Part shown: one piece after another, positions 1 to 8,177 of the stretch | Numbering within the stretch: position 1 is the first letter of the stretch | Layout: every line of letters begins with the position of its first letter | DNA from: Fen-1467 sp035519475 | GTDB taxonomy: Bacteria > Verrucomicrobiota > Verrucomicrobiia > Opitutales > Opitutaceae | DNA: 64,000 bases | Assembly: GCA_035519475.1 (NCBI GenBank) | Contig: DATIWI010000179.1 | Location: 39,440-103,439, forward strand | Reading direction: 5' to 3' | The notes under the pieces: model-generated | What the model was told of the DNA's origin: nothing | Database searches by the model: none | The model's input: only the letters and a program-made list of their open reading frames with translations | Translations under genes and position numbers: made by a program

Positions 1-85
1 CCTTCTTGCGATAGGCCTTCTTGATGTCCTCCTCGGAGGCATCCCGGCCCACGCCGAGCAGATCGTAATAGTCTTCCTTGGCCAT
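1..85 (-). CDS. dnaJ: Chaperone DnaJ, N-terminal fragment (runs off the left edge)
   Basis: Only the first 28 codons lie in the window. They read MAKEDYYDLLGVGRDASEED and continue into IKKAYRKK, the classic start of a J domain: helix I, then the basic helix II leading to the HPD motif, which is outside the window. DnaJ is the co-chaperone that delivers clients to DnaK and stimulates its ATPase. It follows grpE on the same strand after about 100 bp, so the two nucleotide-cycle partners of DnaK probably form one transcription unit. The start is unambiguous, and the family call is safe despite the truncation. Confidence 0.93.
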   Translation of the reverse strand, partial: MAKEDYYDLLGVGRDASEEDIKKAYRKK

Positions 86-182
86 GTTACCTTGTCGGGG
101 AAATCTGTCCTGCCGGGTGCCGGTCACCGGATGCGCCCCCGGCTCTCGTTAACGCGCAGACGAGGGCCGGCTGCAACGCATT

Positions 183-812
183 TCAGCTCTTCGCCTCCTT
201 CGCCGGCCCGCTGGAGAGGATCACGCTGGCAGGCCGCAGCAACCGGCCGTGAAAAGTGTAGCCGATGCGAACGACCTGGAGCACGTGCTCCTCGGGCACC
301 TCGGCGCTCGGTTGATGGGACAGGGACTCGTGCAGGTGAGGATCGAATTTCTGCCCCACGGGGTCCAACGCTTTCAGCCCGTGGTGACCGAGCACCCCTC
401 TGAGCTGATCGAGCACCATGGCAATGCCGTCAGTCACCGTCTTGGCGTCCGCCTGCTGGCGCACCGCGGCGAGGCCGAGTTGCAGATTGTCGAGCACCGG
501 GAGCAGATGTTGCAGGAGATTAACAGTCGCAAACTGCCGCAACTCATCCTTCTCGCGGGTGACGCGCCGCCGGAAATTCTCGAGATCGGCCACGGCCCGC
601 AGGTAGCGATCATAATTGCCCGCCGCCTCCTGCTGTGCCGCCGTCAGCCTCTCCTCCAGCGAAGGCGGGGCCGCCGGCGGGGCGCTGGCCGCGACCGCGG
701 CGGTTTCGCCCGGCGGAGCGGCAGATCCTGCAGCGGCGTTCGAGCCGGGTGTGGCCGCCGCGGGTGTCGGGCCGGGCTGGGCAAGCGTTTTCTCCGGATT
801 GGATGCAGTCAT
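183..812 (-). CDS. grpE: Nucleotide exchange factor GrpE
   Basis: 209 aa. The first 50 residues are an Ala/Pro-rich disordered tail. The GrpE core follows: a long coiled coil with YDRYLRAVADLENFRRRVTR, then the beta-rich head with FDPHLHESLSHQPS and the closing block VLQVVRIGYTFHGRLLRPA. These are the signature segments of the family, and the length is typical. GrpE releases ADP from DnaK in the cytoplasm. The gene lies between an AsmA-like gene and dnaJ, all on the minus strand. No CIRCE operator or hrcA is seen nearby. Confidence 0.96.
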   Translation of the reverse strand: MTASNPEKTLAQPGPTPAAATPGSNAAAGSAAPPGETAAVAASAPPAAPPSLEERLTAAQQEAAGNYDRYLRAVADLENFRRRVTREKDELRQFATVNLLQHLLPVLDNLQLGLAAVRQQADAKTVTDGIAMVLDQLRGVLGHHGLKALDPVGQKFDPHLHESLSHQPSAEVPEEHVLQVVRIGYTFHGRLLRPASVILSSGPAKEAKS

Positions 813-829
813 GCGAAACGAGAAGTAGA

Positions 830-1599
830 CTATTTCTTCAGCCTTTTCTCAAGCGCTTCAACCAACCCTTTCAGAGCCTCCCCGGTCTTGCGACCGGTTT
901 CCACGACCGTGTCGCTGACGCTGCGCGGTGGGGACCCCCCGCCGGTGGCACGCCGCCGAGGGCACCCAGGACCGGGGCCAGGACGTCCCCGAGCGGCGCG
1001 GCAACTTCCTTCGCGCTCGTGACGTTTTCATAGGAGTGATGGAAATTGAGGTCGAATTCCCGGACCTCCGGTGCGCGTTTCGAGTAATCGGCAATCACCA
1101 GGCGGTCGCAACGGACCTGCAGGCGTCGGATCAGGAACTCGCGCGGCCGGCCGGCTTTTGCCGGCGGCTGACGCTGATTCTCGGGCGTTGCGTCCCATCC
1201 TGCTGGATCAGCCCCGGCGTTGATCACGCCGTGATCGTTCCTTACCAGCGTGACGGCCGCTACATCCACCCCGGCGTCGTCGATCACCGGACATTGCCCG
1301 AACAGGGAAAACAGCCGTGCGCTGGCGCGAAGCTCGCGGATCTCGACGAACTCCTTCCGCGGGAAGCCCGGCGGATTGGTGATGGTCAATCCGCGCAGCG
1401 CCACCTCTCCCGTGAACGGATTGAGATATAGCGTCCGGACCTCGACGCCGAAGCCGGTGCGCTCGCGGACCAGCCAGCTCAGCGCGGAGGGCAGCAGCAG
1501 CATCCACCCTAGCGCCAGGCAGGCGGAGATGGTGGCGAGGAAGAATAGCAGCTTCGCTCCGATGCCTCCGCACCGTGCGCCGTTGGGCAACGTTTCCAT
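830..1599 (-). pseudogene. AsmA-like single-span membrane protein, apparently frameshifted near its C-terminus
   Basis: The start METLPNGARCGG is chosen because a membrane segment (about residues 15-38, LLFFLATISACLALGWMLLL) follows at once. The next part resembles the short AsmA/DUF748-type envelope proteins: RTGFGVEVRTLYLNPFTGEV, ITNPPGF and HHSYENV. As written, the frame ends at 871 with an uncharacteristic Arg-rich tail. Adding one base to the C6 run at 935-940 (G6 on the coding strand) gives a natural end, SVSDTVVETGRKTGEALKGL then VEALEKRLKK, with stop at 830-832, for a product of about 256 aa. It sits 5 bp after manA and 17 bp before grpE. It may be a base-calling error, a real phase-variable homopolymer or a recent mutation. 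The function is not known. Confidence 0.6.
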
Positions 1600-1604
1600 G
1601 ACGC

Positions 1605-2552
1605 TCAGGTGAAATTCTCTGTCACGAGCAGCAGACTGTCCTCGGCCGCCGTGAAGGTGAAGGCGCCGGCAAACGGCAGCAGGACGTTGGCACCGCGTCC
1701 AAGGAGTTCGCCCACGGCGGCCTCGCACACGCTTCCCCGCACCAGATGCAACAGGCGCGGTTGTTGACCGCCGGCAAAGGTCAGATGCTCCCCGCCCGCC
1801 AGCGGCACCCGGCGCAGGCGGAATTCAGCGCAGTCGGCCAGCACCGCGCGCGTGGCTGCCGCACGCCGCGGTTCCGTTTCGGGCTGTCCCCACTGGATGG
1901 ATGCCAGCGCTTCGCGCAGATGCAGCTGGCGCGGTTTGCCGTCCAAGCCGGTGCGGCCCCAATCAAAGACGCGGTAAGTGGTGTCGGAATTCTGCTGGAT
2001 CTCAAGGATCAGGTTTCCGGCGTCGATCGCATGCACCGTGCCGCTGCGCACCAAGACCGAATCTCCGGTGGTCACCGGGAATCGGTTGACACATTGTTCC
2101 AACCTGCCGGCGGCGAGCGCGCGCTCGAATTCGTTCCGGGTCACACCCGGTCGCAGTCCCACGATGAGCGCCGCACCGGGCGCAGCCTCGGCGATGAACC
2201 AATTCTCCGTCTTGGGCTCACCGCCCAATTCCGCGGCCCGGTCCGCGGGCGGGTGCACTTGCAGGCTCAAGCGCTCGCGGCAATCCAACCACTTTACGAG
2301 AATGGGAAACCGACGTTCCACCGGCCACCGGGGTCCCATTGTCTCCTGCCCATGATTTGCAATCAAATCACGAAGAGTGCAGCCGGCGAATTCCCCGCCC
2401 TCCACCACGGCCTGCGCCTCGGGCCGGTCGACGATCTCCCAGCTTTCACCAATGGCGCGCCCTTCCGGAAGAACGCGCCCAAACGCAGCCGCCAAGGCGC
2501 GGCCGCCCCACACGCGTTCCTGATAGATGGGCGCAAAACGCAAAATCTCCAT
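1605..2552 (-). CDS. manA: Mannose-6-phosphate isomerase, class I type
   Basis: 315 aa from MEILRFAPIYQERVWGG. An upstream in-frame start would add an implausible tail. The enzyme interconverts fructose-6-P and mannose-6-P, supplying GDP-mannose for glycans. Cupin metal-site features are visible: the WLDCRERLSLQVHPPADRAA block (Gln and His ligands), a Glu in the GEPKTENWF segment and a second His in VRSGTVHAIDAGNLILEIQQ. The YRVFDWGRTG segment matches the short bacterial ManA forms of about 300-320 aa. It is divergent from ftsK across about 105 bp and heads the minus-strand run manA, AsmA-like, grpE, dnaJ. Confidence 0.9.
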   Translation of the reverse strand: MEILRFAPIYQERVWGGRALAAAFGRVLPEGRAIGESWEIVDRPEAQAVVEGGEFAGCTLRDLIANHGQETMGPRWPVERRFPILVKWLDCRERLSLQVHPPADRAAELGGEPKTENWFIAEAAPGAALIVGLRPGVTRNEFERALAAGRLEQCVNRFPVTTGDSVLVRSGTVHAIDAGNLILEIQQNSDTTYRVFDWGRTGLDGKPRQLHLREALASIQWGQPETEPRRAAATRAVLADCAEFRLRRVPLAGGEHLTFAGGQQPRLLHLVRGSVCEAAVGELLGRGANVLLPFAGAFTFTAAEDSLLLVTENFT

Positions 2553-2657
2553 AATACAGTACTTATGAGTTAATCGTGAAAATAAACTCCGGTTATTTAC
2601 ATTGACGGTCTGCGCCGGTAGCGTGGACTTTCGGTCGCGGTAATTGCCGTTACACAA

Positions 2658-5168
2658 ATGGCCAAGTCGGAGACTTCAAACCCAAAGAACGTGGCGTCGA
2701 TGGAGGGCCCGCGCTACCGGCCAAAGTGGCTGGCGGCTAGCATCTGTTTCCTCCTCGGTGCGTGGATCGCGGTCACGTTGGTGAACTACAATCCACGCCA
2801 GAGTCATGAATTCCAAGTGGGCGGACAGAGCGCTTGGAACGGAACGGTGTGGGTCATCCATGATATGGCGCCGCCCCAGCCGAACTTGGGCGGCCCGTGG
2901 GGCGCGGATTTCGCCTGGTGGTCCCTCTACCTGGTGGGCTTCAGCACGTGGCTGGTGCCCGTGTTCTTCCTGTGGTTTGCATGGGTCGCGGTCCGCAATG
3001 CCCGTCGGCTCGTCGTCACCCGTTTCATCGCGATGCTCCTGTGCATCGCCACCGAATCGGGTCTGCTGGCGATGGTCGAGAGCTTCCCGGGCAGCGACTA
3101 CTACCCGCGCGGGCTGGGGGGCAGAATCGGGCAGCTCCTCTATGGCGAACTGCTCAAGAACACGGTCGGAGTCGTCGGCGCGGGCTTGCTGCTGGGCATC
3201 GTCTTCGCGCTGGCCCTGTCGTTCATCTTCTCCCGGGACATTGGAGCAGAACTGGAGCGCGTGATCGCTTCCATCCATGGCTGGCGGGTGCGGCGGGCGC
3301 GGCAGGCCGCCGAACGAGCCGAACAGAAACAGAAGGACAGGGAGTCCAAACAAAAGGCCACCATTGCCAAGGCGGCGGCCGTCGCGCTGACGCCACCCTC
3401 CGCCAAGAAGGCGCTGATCATCCCCAAGACCAAGGAGGAGATTGCGCGGGAGGCCGCGGCGGCCAAGATCGTTGATTCCGCGGCTGCCGAACCTGCCAAA
3501 GCCGTTCCCAAGACCAGTCCGAGCCGGCCACCAGTCGAGGAGCCGGCGGCGGCGGCAGCCAAGACGCCTGCTTCGTCGCTGGGCAAACTCAATATCGTCA
3601 AACCGGAGGAGCCCAAGAAGGCGCGGAGCGCCCTGCTCGCCCGCGCCGATGAAAGCTACCAGTTCCCGCCCCTCTCGCTGCTGCGCGAACCGAGCGGTGC
3701 CGACGCGGGCTCCAGCGAAGAAGAGCACCGCCAGAACGCCGAGAATCTCCTGCGCATTTTGGCCGAGTTTGGCGTCGAAGTGACGTTGGGCGAAATCCAT
3801 GTCGGACCCGTCATCACGCGCTACGAGGTCATCCCCGCCGCCGGTGTGCGCGTGGAGAAGATCGCCAGTCTCGACAAGAACATCGCCCTGGGCATGCGCG
3901 CCCAGTCGGTGCGCATCATGGCGCCCATTCCCGGCAAGGCCGCGGTTGGGGTGGAGGTGCCCAACCAGAAGCGGATGGAAGTCGGGCTGCGCGAAATCAT
4001 CGAATCGGAAGACTGGGCGGGGGCCAAGGCCGAGTTGCCGATCGCGCTGGGCAAGGATGTCAGCGGCAAGCCTCTGGTCTCCGATCTCGCCAAGATGCCC
4101 CACCTGCTGATCGCCGGTGCCACCGGCTCGGGCAAGTCGGTTTGCATCAATGCCATCATCGCTTCCCTCCTTTACCACGCGAGTCCGCGCGACGTGCGGT
4201 TGCTCATGATCGATCCGAAGATCGTTGAACTGAAGATTTTCAACGTCCTGCCGCATATGCTCATCCCGGTGGTCACCGAGGCCAAGAAGGTGCCCGCGGC
4301 GCTCAAGTGGCTGCTGCGCGAGATGGAGATGCGCTATCAGATCTTTGCGAAAGTCGGGGTGCGGAACATCAGCGCCTTCAACAACCGGAAGAAATCCCCG
4401 CGGGAATCCACGCCCGCGGCGGACACCCAGGCGACGCTCGACGTCGCCCCGCCGGCGGGGGATGTCGAGGTGCCGGACCACCTTTATTACGTCATCGCCA
4501 TCATCGACGAGCTCGCCGACCTGATGATGGCGGCGCCAGCGGAAATCGAGACTTCGGTCGCGCGCCTCGCGCAGCTGGCCCGCGCCACCGGCATCCACAT
4601 CATCATCGCGACGCAGCGTCCCTCGGTGAATGTCATCACCGGCATCATTAAGGCGAACCTGCCCTCGCGCATCGCGTTTCAGGTGGCCTCCCAGGTCGAC
4701 TCGCGGACCATCATCGACACCAAGGGCGCCGAGACGCTCATCGGCCGGGGCGACATGCTGTTCTCCCCACCCGGGTCCTCCAAGCTCGTCCGCGCGCAGG
4801 GCGCCCTCGTGTCGGACGAGGAAATCAACCGCATCCTCGAGTTCCTGCAACAGAACGGTCCGCCCGCCTTCGCTCAGGACGTCCAGGCTCACATCGACCG
4901 CGCGGCCAGCGAAGAAGAGGAGGAGGCCGGCGCAGTCGAGGACACGGAGGGCGAGATGGGAGACGACGACGAGTTGTTCAGGCAGGCCATCGAGGTTCTG
5001 AAAGCCTCGCGGCGCGCCTCCACCTCGATGCTCCAGCGCCGCCTGCGCATCGGCTACAACCGCGCCGCGCGCATCATGGAACTGATGGAGGGAAAGGGCA
5101 TCGTCGGGCCGGAAAACGGCGCCCAGCCGCGGGAGATTCTGGTGGATCTCGATTCGCTTCAGAATTGA
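2658..5168 (+). CDS. ftsK: DNA translocase FtsK/SpoIIIE
   Basis: 836 aa. The N-terminus has about four membrane segments (roughly residues 25-200). An Ala/Lys/Pro-rich linker (about 210-330) leads to the motor. The alpha/beta motor carries Walker A GATGSGKSV, Walker B IAIIDELADLMM and the arginine-finger region ATQRPSVNVITG. A winged-helix gamma domain closes the protein (about 770-830: LFRQAIEVLKASRRASTSML then QRRLRIGYNRAARIMELME), which reads the polar KOPS sequences. FtsK pumps chromosome dimers through the septum and activates XerCD. A Gly/Ala-rich insert within the motor (about residues 575-600) is longer than in E. coli. It is followed after 115 bp by the RodZ-like gene. Confidence 0.97.
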   Translation: MAKSETSNPKNVASMEGPRYRPKWLAASICFLLGAWIAVTLVNYNPRQSHEFQVGGQSAWNGTVWVIHDMAPPQPNLGGPWGADFAWWSLYLVGFSTWLVPVFFLWFAWVAVRNARRLVVTRFIAMLLCIATESGLLAMVESFPGSDYYPRGLGGRIGQLLYGELLKNTVGVVGAGLLLGIVFALALSFIFSRDIGAELERVIASIHGWRVRRARQAAERAEQKQKDRESKQKATIAKAAAVALTPPSAKKALIIPKTKEEIAREAAAAKIVDSAAAEPAKAVPKTSPSRPPVEEPAAAAAKTPASSLGKLNIVKPEEPKKARSALLARADESYQFPPLSLLREPSGADAGSSEEEHRQNAENLLRILAEFGVEVTLGEIHVGPVITRYEVIPAAGVRVEKIASLDKNIALGMRAQSVRIMAPIPGKAAVGVEVPNQKRMEVGLREIIESEDWAGAKAELPIALGKDVSGKPLVSDLAKMPHLLIAGATGSGKSVCINAIIASLLYHASPRDVRLLMIDPKIVELKIFNVLPHMLIPVVTEAKKVPAALKWLLREMEMRYQIFAKVGVRNISAFNNRKKSPRESTPAADTQATLDVAPPAGDVEVPDHLYYVIAIIDELADLMMAAPAEIETSVARLAQLARATGIHIIIATQRPSVNVITGIIKANLPSRIAFQVASQVDSRTIIDTKGAETLIGRGDMLFSPPGSSKLVRAQGALVSDEEINRILEFLQQNGPPAFAQDVQAHIDRAASEEEEEAGAVEDTEGEMGDDDELFRQAIEVLKASRRASTSMLQRRLRIGYNRAARIMELMEGKGIVGPENGAQPREILVDLDSLQN

Positions 5169-5283
5169 CCCCGCGCCCGCCGGCGAAACGGGCGGAAGGG
5201 GTGCCGGACCCCGGGAATCGATTTCGAGAGCCCCCTGCAAGATCCGTCTTCCCATCCCCGGCAAAATTGCATAACTGACTGCC

Positions 5284-6057
5284 ATGCAGACCATCGGCGA
5301 GCGACTCGAAGAAGCGCGCAAACGCAAGGGGATCTCCATCCGGGAAGCCGCTGAGGCCACCAAGATCCGCAGCGATTATCTGCATAAGCTCGAAAGCAAC
5401 AGCTTCGATCTCAATCTGCCGGAAATCTACATCCGCGGCTTTCTTCAGAATTACGCGAATTACCTGAAGCTCAACGCCGAGAAGATCCTCGCCGATTACA
5501 AGACGCTGGCGCCGAACGAGGGCCGCGCTTCCCGGCGGGATAACCGGGAAATTTACGGCCGAATGGATCTCGTTAAGACTGGCCACCCGGCCCCCGAGGC
5601 CGCTGCCCCTGCCGTCCCCCCCGAGGCGCCCGTGGCCGCCCCTGCCCCGGCGCGCCCTGCCTTCCCCGCGTCCGCCGGCACCGGCGGTCCCGCCATCGAT
5701 CCTGCGCTCCTGTTCAAGGGCGGCGTGGCGGTGGTCGCGCTCCTGCTCATTCTGGCGATTGTCTTTGGCATCAGGGCGATTTCGGGCGGATCGGCGAGAC
5801 CCAGTGGCGAAATCAGGGCAGCTGCCCAGCAGACAATCACCCTCACCGCTCGCGACACCGTTCGCGTGAAACTCGTGCAGGAACTGGACGGAGCCGAGCT
5901 GTTCCAAGGCACGATGATCAAGGGCGAATCCCATTCCTTCCCCAAACGCGGCTCCCTGCTGCTCACCGCCACGGCGCTTGAGAACGTCGAGATCGACGTC
6001 AGCGGCAAGCGCCAGGCGAATCCCTACACGGGATACAACCGCGTGCAGATCCCGTAG
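5284..6057 (+). CDS. RodZ-like helix-turn-helix membrane protein
   Basis: 257 aa. Residues 1-70 are an Xre-type HTH_25 domain (TIGERLEEARKRKGISIREA, then YLHKLESNSFDLNLPEIYIR). A Pro/Ala-rich linker precedes one membrane span (about 143-163, GGVAVVALLLILAIVFGIRA). The C-terminal periplasmic part matches DUF4115 (TITLTARDTVRVKLVQELDG, GTMIKGESHSFPKRG). This is the architecture of RodZ, which links MreB to the elongation machinery. Proximity to ftsK fits a cell-shape and division role. Other HTH_25/DUF4115 proteins exist, so the RodZ name is by architecture only. Confidence 0.85.
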   Translation: MQTIGERLEEARKRKGISIREAAEATKIRSDYLHKLESNSFDLNLPEIYIRGFLQNYANYLKLNAEKILADYKTLAPNEGRASRRDNREIYGRMDLVKTGHPAPEAAAPAVPPEAPVAAPAPARPAFPASAGTGGPAIDPALLFKGGVAVVALLLILAIVFGIRAISGGSARPSGEIRAAAQQTITLTARDTVRVKLVQELDGAELFQGTMIKGESHSFPKRGSLLLTATALENVEIDVSGKRQANPYTGYNRVQIP

Positions 6058-6101
6058 GTCGCCGGCGGCGCCGCTCCGCCAACCAGACGCGCGACCGATG
6101 A

Positions 6102-6653
6102 CTAGCGCAGTCCGACGGGCGGGCCGAGAATCTCGCGCAGCACAATGGCGCGGCGCAAGCCCGCCGGGTTGCGCAGATCCGCCACGAAGTGGCCGACTGC
6201 CACCGGGGCTGCCGCCGGGGCGGCCGCAGCTGCCGCCGGGGCGACGGACGTCGATGTCTGGCGCGCCGCCTTGATCGCCTGAAGTTGCTGCAGCATTTTC
6301 TGCTGTCGTTCATACTCCGCCGCCAGTCCCGCGGTCGCCGTCACATCCTCGACGGGCAACGGCGGCGGAACCACCACAGGCCGCACCTCCTCGATCATGG
6401 GTGGGGCCGGCGGGAACACCGGATGGTCCCCGGCGCGGGGCGGCGGCGCGGCGGGCGCCAAGCCGCGCCGTTCCCGGATCCGGCGGCGGATTTCCTCCTG
6501 GATCCGGCGCGTCCGCTCTTCGTCCTCCTGGCTGGTCGCCGGCCCCCGGCCCGCGGCATCCTGCGAATGCGCCTGCTTCAACTTCTGCAGCATCGCGACG
6601 ACCGCGATCACGATCAGGAAGAGAACCTGCGGATGATTGAGCAGCCAATCCAT
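6102..6653 (-). CDS. Conserved hypothetical protein with N-terminal membrane anchor
   Basis: 183 aa, function not recognised. One hydrophobic helix (about residues 8-23, QVLFLIVIAVVAMLQKL) is followed by a charged helix rich in Glu/Arg (TRRIQEEIRRRIRERRG), a Pro-rich stretch and an Ala-rich linker. The end is well defined: VGHFVADLRNPAGLRRAIVL then REILGPPVGLR. Such a closing block (LR..AGLRRAIVLREILGPP) looks like a short conserved element anchored to the membrane through a flexible arm. The gene starts 52 bp after floA on the same strand, so it probably belongs to the floA/nfeD operon. Confidence 0.7.
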   Translation of the reverse strand: MDWLLNHPQVLFLIVIAVVAMLQKLKQAHSQDAAGRGPATSQEDEERTRRIQEEIRRRIRERRGLAPAAPPPRAGDHPVFPPAPPMIEEVRPVVVPPPLPVEDVTATAGLAAEYERQQKMLQQLQAIKAARQTSTSVAPAAAAAAPAAAPVAVGHFVADLRNPAGLRRAIVLREILGPPVGLR

Positions 6654-6705
6654 GATCGAACGCTACCGTCCTATCCGTTCTCGGTGAGAGAATCTCCGCC
6701 GGGTA

Positions 6706-7713
6706 TCACTTCTTCGCCGCCTCCGGCGCGGCGATTGAGGAACGCATTTCGGTGTCGGCCTGAATGTTTTGGAACCGGTAGTAATCCATCACGCCGAGCC
6801 GGCCATTGCGGAACGCCTCGGCCATCGCCAGCGGCACCTGGGCCTGCGCCTCGACGACCTTGGCCTGCATCTCCTGCACGCGCGCCTTCATTTCCTGCTC
6901 CAGCGCGACGGCCGCCGCACGGCGAATCTCTGCCTGCGCCTGCGCCATGTTCTTGTTGGCCTCCGCCTGCGCCACCTGGAGGCTGGCGCCCACGTTCTCG
7001 CCCACGTCGACATCCGCGATGTCGATCGAAAGGATTTCAAAAGCCGTGCCGGCATCGAGGCCGCGCGCCAGCACGGTCTTCGAGATGCTGTCGGGCGATT
7101 CGAGCACGGTCTTGTAGCTTTCGGCCGACCCGATCGTGGTGACAATGCCCTCGCCGACGCGGGCAATGATGGTGTTCTCCTTGGCGCCGCCGACGAACCG
7201 GTCGAGGTTGGTGCGCACGGTGACGCGGGCCTTCACCTTCACTTGGATGCCGTCCTTGGCCACGCCGTCGATCGTCGTGCGGCCGCCCTCGGGGTTCGGG
7301 CAGTCGATCACCTTCGGATCCACCGATGTCCGCACCGCCTCCTCGACGGATTTGCCCGAGCCCTTGGTCGCCAGGTCGATCGCGCAGGCCCGCCGCCAAT
7401 CGAGCGCGATGCCTGCCTTCTGTGCCGCAATCAGGGCATGCACGCAGGCGATGACATTGCCGCCCGCCAGGAACTGGGCCTCGACTTCGTCGATGGAGAG
7501 TTTGATGCCCGCCTTGGTGGCGCGGATGCGGGCATCGACCACGAGACCGTACGGCACCTGGCGCAGTCGCATCGCCACCAGGTTGACGAAGCCGACATAG
7601 GCACCGGCCAGCCAGGCGCGCAGCCAAACGCTGAAGAACGAAAAGATGATCCCCGCAAGGATCAGAACGGCGATACCGGCAACGATGAGGACGACGAGGG
7701 TTAGATTGATCAT
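6706..7713 (-). CDS. floA: Flotillin-like protein FloA
   Basis: 335 aa, the usual FloA length. An N-terminal membrane hairpin (about residues 5-45) is followed by the PHB/SPFH domain (QVPYGLVVDARIRATKAGIK, VKVKARVTVRTNLDRFVGGA). The C-terminal coiled coil is full of EA-type repeats (AQAEANKNMAQAQAEIRRAA). FloA scaffolds membrane microdomains and supports fluidity and secretion. Its ATG overlaps the TGA of the upstream short NfeD (ATGA), which indicates translational coupling and matches the known nfeD-floA gene pairing. Confidence 0.95.
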   Translation of the reverse strand: MINLTLVVLIVAGIAVLILAGIIFSFFSVWLRAWLAGAYVGFVNLVAMRLRQVPYGLVVDARIRATKAGIKLSIDEVEAQFLAGGNVIACVHALIAAQKAGIALDWRRACAIDLATKGSGKSVEEAVRTSVDPKVIDCPNPEGGRTTIDGVAKDGIQVKVKARVTVRTNLDRFVGGAKENTIIARVGEGIVTTIGSAESYKTVLESPDSISKTVLARGLDAGTAFEILSIDIADVDVGENVGASLQVAQAEANKNMAQAQAEIRRAAAVALEQEMKARVQEMQAKVVEAQAQVPLAMAEAFRNGRLGVMDYYRFQNIQADTEMRSSIAAPEAAKK

Positions 7714-8177
7714 GGTTTGGTGACGGTTAAACGAAAGTTGTCGACGGCGACGACGGTGAGCACGGTGCCCTTGGCAATGTGGCCGCTCTGCGAGAACGCT
7801 TCGTAGCGCCGGCCATCGAGGAGCACGTAGCCCGTCGGCGCCAGGGTGGTGACAGCCGCACAGCGCTTGCCCACCACGGCGGCCGCCTCGGCCACCGGTG
7901 GCTGGCTGATTTCCCCGATCGCCTCGTGGAGGAAAAAGCGCTTCCCGATCCGCGTCTTGGGGAGCAAGCCGAACTCCGCGTAGAGCGCCAGGCCAAGGAT
8001 CGCGAGGCCGGCCAGCACCGCCAGGCCTCCACCGCGCACGCCGTAGTTCATGAACGCCACGATGCAGCCTCCCAACATGGCCACGCCGCCAAGGATGCCG
8101 AGCACCGAGCTCGGCATGAAGACCTCGAAGACCAGCAGCACGGTGCCGAGCAGGAAGAGCAGCAGGATCGCGGTCAC
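7710..8177 (-). CDS. Short NfeD-like membrane protein
   Basis: 155 aa from a GTG start (MTAILLLFLLGTVLLVFEVF) that overlaps the TGA stop of the long NfeD gene upstream. Longer reading frames upstream are Arg/Gly-rich and overlap that gene, so I reject them. Three to four membrane segments fill residues 1-85. The C-terminus is an OB-fold-like NfeD domain (GKRCAAVTTLAPTGYVLLDG then RRYEAFSQSGHIAKGT). NfeD proteins work with flotillins. Stop-start overlaps on both sides place it in the middle of the operon. Confidence 0.88.
   Translation of the reverse strand: MTAILLLFLLGTVLLVFEVFMPSSVLGILGGVAMLGGCIVAFMNYGVRGGGLAVLAGLAILGLALYAEFGLLPKTRIGKRFFLHEAIGEISQPPVAEAAAVVGKRCAAVTTLAPTGYVLLDGRRYEAFSQSGHIAKGTVLTVVAVDNFRLTVTKP

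Noticed and set aside
2553..2657. Promoter for manA with TATTAT as the -10 box
   Set aside because: The hexamer overlaps the start codon chosen for manA, so transcription would begin inside the gene.
2676..5363. 895-codon open frame on the minus strand
   Set aside because: It lies opposite ftsK and reads as an Arg/Asp/Gly/His-rich shadow with no domain; it is a by-product of GC-rich coding on the other strand.
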